DNA from: UBA4582 sp013204195
Lineage (GTDB): Bacteria > Pseudomonadota > Gammaproteobacteria > Pseudomonadales > Azotimanducaceae
DNA: 64,000 bases
Reading direction: 5' to 3'
Assembly (NCBI GenBank): GCA_963925735.1
Contig: CAWUUH010000001.1
Coordinates: 1-64,000, forward strand
The notes under the pieces are model-generated. The model was not told the DNA's origin. It saw only the letters and a list, made by a program, of their open reading frames with translations, and searched no databases. Shown in pieces: positions 59,202 through 64,000 of the stretch. Positions within the stretch are counted from its first letter, which is position 1. The number at the start of each line of letters is the position of its first letter. Both the position numbers and the translations under genes were made by a program.

Positions 59202-60836
59202 GTGAAACAAACAGACTATATTATTATCGGAGCCGGTAGTGCCGGCTGTGTGCTCGCCAACCGTCTTTCTGAAGATGGCGCCCATTCCGTTCTGTTGCTG
59301 GAGGCGGGTGGCCGCGACAATAATACCTTTATCCATATGCCCGCGGGTTTTGCCAAACTGGTCCCCGAGGCGAATGATCACAATTACGGATTTGAAACAG
59401 AAGCCGAGCCAAACCTGAATAACCGCAATCTATACTGGCCCCGTGGTCGAGGTTGGGGTGGATCGTCTGCCATTAATGCGATGGTTTACATTCGGGGTAA
59501 TGCCTGGGACTACGATCACTGGAGTCAGCTGGGTAATACCAGCTGGTCTTATGAGAGTGTGTTGCCCTATTTTAAACGTGCCGAGAATTTCTCTGGTGAG
59601 GGTGATCAGCAATATCATGGTCATGCAGGTCCGTTGCACGTCAAAAAGTCCGACCGTACCGATGACATATTGCTGGATAAATTCGTGGAAGGTGGTGCTC
59701 AAGCAGGATTTCCCCTCACCGAGGACTTCAATGGTCGGCAGCAGGAAGGTTTCTCCCGCTATGAACATACGATCAAAGGTTCAAAGCGAAACAGTGCGGC
59801 GGGTGCCTATTTACATCCGGTCCTTGATCGACCGAACCTGGAGACTCAAGAGAATGTCACCGTCGACCGTGTCATTTTTGAGGGCAAAAAAGCTGTCGGC
59901 GTCGAATATCTGGTGGCGGGAGAAAAGCGGGTGGCCAGGGCTAACAAAGAAGTCATTCTTTCTGCGGGCACGCTGAACTCACCCCAGATTCTGCTGCGCA
60001 GTGGTGTGGGTGCGCCTGCAGATATTACGCCTCATGGCATAGCGATGGTGCATGACTTGCCGGGTGTGGGACAAAACCTGCAGGATCATCTGGGTGTTGT
60101 CAGTCAGTTTGCCTGTACGCAGCCAATCACATTGCATCGTTCAGCGGTGTGGTGGCGTACCGCCCTGGCTGGGATTAAGTATCTGCTGTGGGGCACGGGA
60201 GATGCATCCTACCCACCTACCGCTGGTGGCGCCTTTATTAAGTCGCACCCCGATAAGGCCTTGCCGGATATGCAATTACACTATGTGTCGGCGGCGATGG
60301 CCGATACGCATGGACGGGCAGGTATCACGCCGGAGCATGGTTTCTCGAGTATCGTCTATGGTTGTCGGCCCGAGAGTCGGGGCTATTTGACCCTAAAGAG
60401 TGCCGACCCTGCGGACGCGCCGGCACTGCACCCGAACTACTTGTCGGCGGCACAAGATATCGTTGATCTGCGCAATGGGTTTCGAGAGACGCGACGAGTC
60501 TTTATGCAAAAGGCCTTTGATGATTATCGCGGCCGGCAGCTCAAGCCGGGCCCAGAAGTTGATATTGATGATGATGCTCAATTAGACGAGTGGATTAAGG
60601 CGACGGCGGAGACCCTCTACCATCCCGTTGGAACCTGTAAGATGGGCAGTGATGCCATGGCGGTAACTAACGAGCATGGTCAGGTGCATGGTCTGGAGGG
60701 CTTGCGTGTGGTTGATGCATCATTGATGCCGACGCTGATTGGCGGCAATACCAATGCGCCGGTGATTATGATGGCGGAAAAAATCTCTGACCATATTCTG
60801 GGGCGAGGTTTTCTAGTGGCCGAAAATCCGCAATAG
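59202..60836 (+). CDS. GMC-family oxidoreductase, choline-dehydrogenase-like
   Basis: A 544-residue flavoprotein. The FAD motif is YIIIGAGSAGCVLANRLSED, the GMC signature 1 is GRGWGGSSAINAMVYIRG and signature 2 is GTLNSPQILLRSGVG. The His/Asn pair near the C-terminus (HPVGTCKMG and TNAPVIMMAEK) is present. Such enzymes oxidise choline, alcohols or sugars. The start is a GTG with AAAGG in front. It is divergent from the M20-type gene with a 250-base gap. It may feed betaine to the BCCT pathway, but that gene is 18 kb away. Confidence 0.9.
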   Translation: MKQTDYIIIGAGSAGCVLANRLSEDGAHSVLLLEAGGRDNNTFIHMPAGFAKLVPEANDHNYGFETEAEPNLNNRNLYWPRGRGWGGSSAINAMVYIRGNAWDYDHWSQLGNTSWSYESVLPYFKRAENFSGEGDQQYHGHAGPLHVKKSDRTDDILLDKFVEGGAQAGFPLTEDFNGRQQEGFSRYEHTIKGSKRNSAAGAYLHPVLDRPNLETQENVTVDRVIFEGKKAVGVEYLVAGEKRVARANKEVILSAGTLNSPQILLRSGVGAPADITPHGIAMVHDLPGVGQNLQDHLGVVSQFACTQPITLHRSAVWWRTALAGIKYLLWGTGDASYPPTAGGAFIKSHPDKALPDMQLHYVSAAMADTHGRAGITPEHGFSSIVYGCRPESRGYLTLKSADPADAPALHPNYLSAAQDIVDLRNGFRETRRVFMQKAFDDYRGRQLKPGPEVDIDDDAQLDEWIKATAETLYHPVGTCKMGSDAMAVTNEHGQVHGLEGLRVVDASLMPTLIGGNTNAPVIMMAEKISDHILGRGFLVAENPQ

Positions 60837-60930
60837 GATAATGCCGGTATTGCTTCCAGCATTGCTGGCAGGGTTGAGAGGCTGTTGATGTGCGCCGGTG
60901 GTGTTGAATCCACCGAGCGCTCAAGGGCTC

Positions 60931-61653
60931 TTAGAAATTTTCTTTGAAGGTCCGCAGATCTAGTTCATGACTCCAGGCCGTTTTGGGCTGTTGGTAAAGA
61001 TACATATAGGCCTGAGCGATACCGTGCAGGCTCACCAGGCCGTCTTCACCGGCGCGCTCAGCGAATTGTGGCACACCCTTAATGATTTTTTCACCGGCAA
61101 TGCCGCCATCAATCACCACATGGGCAACATGAATGCCCTGGGGCTGAAATTCCCTCGCCAGACTTTGGGCCATGGCGCGCAACCCGGCTTTCGCAGCGGT
61201 GAACGGCGCAAATCGAGGTTTGCCGCGCATCGACGCGCTGGCGCCGGTAAACAGCAAAGTACCTTCCTGGCGATCTTGCATGACTTTGAGGGTTTCTCGA
61301 GCAAACAAAAAACCACCGAGGGTGCAGACCCGCCAGCATTTCTCGAAAAACTCAGCTTCCATGGTGAGGAAATCACCGTTGAAGTTATTGCCGGCGTTGT
61401 AAACCGCAAGGTCAACGGGACCGATAGCCTCGGCCTGGCGAATCAGATTGATCACTTCGGCCTCTACCGTGGCGTCGCAGACTATCGCGGTGGCCTGGCC
61501 ACCGTTCGCTTTCACCTGGCTGACCACAGCATCGAGCTTGGCCTGCGTGCGGCCAGCCGCGATAACATGCAAACCCAGTTTGGCGGCATAGTTGCAGAGG
61601 TAGCCGCCGACGCCTTCAAAGGGTCCAACGCCAATAATAATCGCTGTTTTCAT
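60931..61653 (-). CDS. Divergent SDR-fold protein (catalytic Tyr replaced by Phe)
   Basis: A 240-residue Rossmann protein of the SDR superfamily. The cofactor loop is G-V-G-P-F-E-G-V-G-G-Y-L, close to the variant loop of atypical SDRs rather than TGxxxGxG. VYNAGNNF is the central strand and TGASASMRG carries the Ser. The Tyr-x3-Lys motif reads F-T-A-A-K, so the usual catalytic Tyr is Phe; Lys remains. Either catalysis uses another residue or it is a binding protein. GAGGAA before the ATG supports the start. It is 118 bases from the dioxygenase-like gene in transcription order. Confidence 0.8.
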   Translation of the reverse strand: MKTAIIIGVGPFEGVGGYLCNYAAKLGLHVIAAGRTQAKLDAVVSQVKANGGQATAIVCDATVEAEVINLIRQAEAIGPVDLAVYNAGNNFNGDFLTMEAEFFEKCWRVCTLGGFLFARETLKVMQDRQEGTLLFTGASASMRGKPRFAPFTAAKAGLRAMAQSLAREFQPQGIHVAHVVIDGGIAGEKIIKGVPQFAERAGEDGLVSLHGIAQAYMYLYQQPKTAWSHELDLRTFKENF

Positions 61654-61771
61654 GGAATGTTCCTCTCGAGTTTATCGCTAAGTGGAGATGTTGATGAATT
61701 CCTTGGTTGGATGTAGCGCGTGCAAGCCAGCCATGGGCCGGCCAGATCAAAATCCCCGCCGACCCATGTTG

Positions 61772-62932
61772 TCAGATCGATAAATCCTTCAAATTGTAGT
61801 CACGAATGACTTGCTCGAACATGGCATTGCTATACCGGTACTGGTCTTCCAGGCCAATAAAAGGCTGATACTGATAACGTCGCGCTGCTGGGTAATGTTG
61901 GGCGCGAGCATCTATGGCAACGGTGATCACGCTGGATCGCTGAAAAATACGTTGCTCATCGTAGATCTCATTGGACTTCTGGGTCAGCGCACCGCGGGCG
62001 CCGAGCACCGATCGCCGTCGATGAAAGCCAAATGTCATAGAGACTCGAATATCTGCAGAGGTGTTAGCGAAGGACCCGTGGAGCATTTGTCGGTTAACAA
62101 TGGTGACGTCGCCGGCCTTGCAGGTCAGCGGCACAGCGCCGGGTAACTGGTCAGATCCGTGATGCTCGGCCACTAAAGCCTTGATATCGACTCGGCCCAA
62201 CTTGTGGGTGCCTGGCATCACCCACAGACAGTTGGCGATGGTGCTGGGGTACAACTGCACCTGGAAGTTGAAGCCGTGGATGCCTTCGTCCCAGTTCGGC
62301 GAATCCCAATGGGTGACGCCATCTTGATGCCAGGAAACCGAACCCCCAAGGCCGGGCAGCTTGACGAAGGTGGCATCATTATAAGGGACAAAATCTGCGC
62401 CATTAATGCCCTCGGCAATGGTGAGCAAGTCGGGATGACCATACAAGCGCAATCCCGACGGCATGGTTTGGCACATACCCCCCATGATATGCACCACTTC
62501 TTTGGGTGCATCGGCGGCGGCGCTCGGTTCACGCATGCGGGTTGGGTGGCGGCCGCCCAGTAAGTCGGTACCGCCCCAAGGATCTGATAGCGGTTTAACG
62601 AAGGAGTAGGGATTTTGTTTGAACTCGGTGCCAAACGCGGGCCGGCCTTGGTTGTCTAACTGCGCGCCACGGCCCGTGGGTGCATGGTCAAGCAAAAAGT
62701 CGATGTCGGCGCGCAGGGCGGCAATCTCATCATCAGCAATCACGTTGTCGAAAACATAGAAGCCGTGCTGCCAATAGGCCGCCAGTATGTCGGGATGCAG
62801 CTTACCGTGCGCGTCGAGTAACAAGGGCCCGCGATTGCCGATTCTGTCGCGTAGCGCTTCGCCCTGGCGCTGATACGCTGCCATAGCCGCGTTATATTCC
62901 AGCGCCGTGAATGTGCTTTCGGTCTCGGTCAT
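61772..62932 (-). CDS. Phytanoyl-CoA dioxygenase-family enzyme
   Basis: A 386-residue Fe(II)/2-oxoglutarate dioxygenase of the PhyH family. The H-x-D pair is in VSWHQDGVTHWDSP, the distal His in NRQMLHGSFANTS, and the Arg after it in IRVSMTFGFH fits the 2-oxoglutarate clamp. The N-terminal domain (residues 1-90) is helical. GGGAG precedes the ATG. The order on the minus strand is this gene, then the divergent SDR, which suggests a hydroxylation followed by oxidation of an alcohol. The substrate is unknown. Confidence 0.88.
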   Translation of the reverse strand: MTETESTFTALEYNAAMAAYQRQGEALRDRIGNRGPLLLDAHGKLHPDILAAYWQHGFYVFDNVIADDEIAALRADIDFLLDHAPTGRGAQLDNQGRPAFGTEFKQNPYSFVKPLSDPWGGTDLLGGRHPTRMREPSAAADAPKEVVHIMGGMCQTMPSGLRLYGHPDLLTIAEGINGADFVPYNDATFVKLPGLGGSVSWHQDGVTHWDSPNWDEGIHGFNFQVQLYPSTIANCLWVMPGTHKLGRVDIKALVAEHHGSDQLPGAVPLTCKAGDVTIVNRQMLHGSFANTSADIRVSMTFGFHRRRSVLGARGALTQKSNEIYDEQRIFQRSSVITVAIDARAQHYPAARRYQYQPFIGLEDQYRYSNAMFEQVIRDYNLKDLSI

Positions 62933-63110
62933 CGGGGCTCCCAGATGTTGAGTGAAGACAGGAGTGTACTGTGGATGGACTGAGAGTCTAGGGTAAAATT
63001 CTGTAAAAATCGGTAAAAGTTGTCTGTGGAATCCGTGTTTAATGGCGAAGCATTGACCCAGAGATTTATAGGTGGTTAATTCTGCTTAACCGCAAACAGG
63101 CAAGCGCGAA

Positions 63111-63908
63111 ATGACCGGCACCCAAGACGAAGATCAGTTCAGAGATTACAGTAGCCGTGAATCGATGCAGGGCGCTGATCCTGTTGCCGAGTTTTATCGG
63201 CTGAACCACAAATACCAGACCCTGGCATTTGCGCGCGCGAAGATCGAACAATATGGCGCCTTGAGTCTGGCTCGCATGGGTATTTGGCAAGCCTGTGAAC
63301 TGCTCAATACCCTCGTCGATGACAGTGATCCCGATACGAGCCTGTCGCAAATTCAGCATCTGTTGCAGACCGCCGAGGCCATTCGTCAGGCCGGTCATCC
63401 ACGCTGGTTTCAACTCACCGGTTTGATTCACGATCTGGGTAAAATCCTGTGTTTGCATGGCGAGCCTCAATGGGCGGTCGTGGGCGATACCTTTCCGCTG
63501 GGTTGTGAATTTTCAGCCGATATCGTGTATGCCGATTTTTTTGCGGCAAACCCGGATCAAATGAATCCCGAATATCAAGGCCAGTTCGGCATCTATGCCC
63601 CCGAATGTGGTTTAGACGAGGTGACAATGTCCTTCGGTCACGATGAATATCTTTACCGAGTGACTCGCGCCTACCTGCCCCTTGAAGCCCAATATATTAT
63701 CCGCTACCACAGTTTCTACAGCGCGCATTCCGCCGGCGCCTATGATTATTTGATGAATGCTCAAGACCGCGAGCTGTTTCAATGGGTCAAACTGTTTCAG
63801 CCTTTTGATCTTTACTCCAAGGCGCATGCGCCGCCAGATATCGAGCAGCTGAAAGACTATTACCAAACCCTGATAGCCGAGTTCTTTCCGGCCACGATTC
63901 AATGGTAG
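63111..63908 (+). CDS. myo-Inositol oxygenase (MIOX) family protein
   Basis: A 265-residue HD-domain di-iron oxygenase. The MIOX blocks are all present: FRDYSS, YRLNHKYQTLAFARAK, LLNTLVDDSDPDTSL, the HD motif FQLTGLIHDLGKILCL, GEPQWAVVGDTFPLGC, SFGHDEYLYRV and YIIRYHSFYSAH, which give the six iron ligands. Animal and fungal MIOX split myo-inositol to D-glucuronate; bacterial homologues are less common and some act elsewhere. No iol genes are near, so the substrate is open. The next gene starts 58 bases later on the same strand. Confidence 0.9.
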   Translation: MTGTQDEDQFRDYSSRESMQGADPVAEFYRLNHKYQTLAFARAKIEQYGALSLARMGIWQACELLNTLVDDSDPDTSLSQIQHLLQTAEAIRQAGHPRWFQLTGLIHDLGKILCLHGEPQWAVVGDTFPLGCEFSADIVYADFFAANPDQMNPEYQGQFGIYAPECGLDEVTMSFGHDEYLYRVTRAYLPLEAQYIIRYHSFYSAHSAGAYDYLMNAQDRELFQWVKLFQPFDLYSKAHAPPDIEQLKDYYQTLIAEFFPATIQW

Positions 63909-63966
63909 CGGCCAAGGTAGACCGGCCCGTCGAACTAAATAATTTATACCTAAGAGGAATGATCCA

Positions 63967-64000
63967 TTGAGTCACTATGAAACCATCAGTATCGAAAAGA
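63967..64000 (+). CDS. Start of a gene cut by the window end, possibly crotonase-like
   Basis: AGAGGA lies before a TTG at 63967, and the frame reads MSHYETISIEK to the window end. The ATG eight bases upstream runs into a stop after two codons. The S-H-Y-E-T-I-S-I-E-K pattern is a common opening for enoyl-CoA hydratases, but eleven residues cannot settle the family. It follows the MIOX gene by 58 bases, so both may be one operon. Confidence 0.45.
   Translation, partial: MSHYETISIEK

Noticed and set aside
1..64000. tRNA, rRNA, CRISPR array, insertion sequence or prophage genes
   Set aside because: I looked for conserved motifs, repeat-spacer periodicity and transposase or integrase signatures and saw none; a covariance-model scan would be needed to rule out small RNAs.

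Overview
The window reads as chromosomal DNA of a free-living, probably marine, gammaproteobacterium. PpnN and the 23S rRNA methyltransferase RlmG are close to their E. coli counterparts in length and motifs. Most of the remaining genes are catabolic: acyl-CoA dehydrogenases, crotonases, an acyl-CoA ligase, SDRs, FAD monooxygenases, Rieske, TauD and phytanoyl-type dioxygenases, and a wax-ester synthase. That inventory is typical of marine lipid and aromatic degraders, but the lineage is an inference. I saw no rRNA, tRNA, CRISPR array, transposase or phage gene.

Layout. 0-10.9 kb: a MarR-type regulator cut by the edge; a GPH-type symporter with no standard start codon; an ECF sigma/anti-sigma pair divergent from a small membrane protein; ppnN and an isocitrate/isopropylmalate-type dehydrogenase; then a forward run of TauD dioxygenase, Rieske oxygenase, glycerate kinase and a TPR lipoprotein. 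10.9-18.2 kb: a GlpE-like rhodanese, then a forward catabolic cluster (SRPBCC protein, acyl-CoA dehydrogenase, AhpD/CMD-like protein, dienelactone hydrolase, crotonase, acyl-CoA ligase), and a Nudix hydrolase. 18.2-32.5 kb: wax-ester synthase, GNAT, glycosyltransferase, rlmG, hydrolases, a DUF819 membrane protein, an SDR, a DadA-like oxidase, a Baeyer-Villiger-type monooxygenase, a class C serine hydrolase and a lone type IV pilin. 32.8-47 kb: a peptide-binding protein divergent from a penicillin-acylase-like enzyme, an SDR, a second acyl-CoA dehydrogenase, the run TPR-sulfotransferase/BCCT transporter/MarR, and a TonB-dependent receptor. 47-64 kb: small proteins, an EstB-like hydrolase, a crotonase, an alcohol dehydrogenase, an SOS-boxed coiled-coil gene, a repeat lipoprotein, a sterol-desaturase-like enzyme, two exported peptidase-like enzymes, a GMC oxidoreductase, a divergent SDR, a phytanoyl-type dioxygenase, a myo-inositol oxygenase homologue, and the start of a further gene.

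The strongest unexpected signal is at 13051-13587. An AhpD/CMD-like gene has an in-frame TGA exactly where the second cysteine of its CxxC redox motif should be. A perfect 6-bp hairpin with an AGGGU apical loop lies 19 nt downstream, which is the spacing and shape of a bacterial SECIS. I read this as a selenoprotein with a CxxU motif. Other signals worth following are a near-consensus LexA box in front of an uncharacterised coiled-coil gene (51969-51984), a divergent pair of ECF-type promoters sharing TGCAACC (2408-2530), and two transporter genes that appear to start at ATT and ATC.
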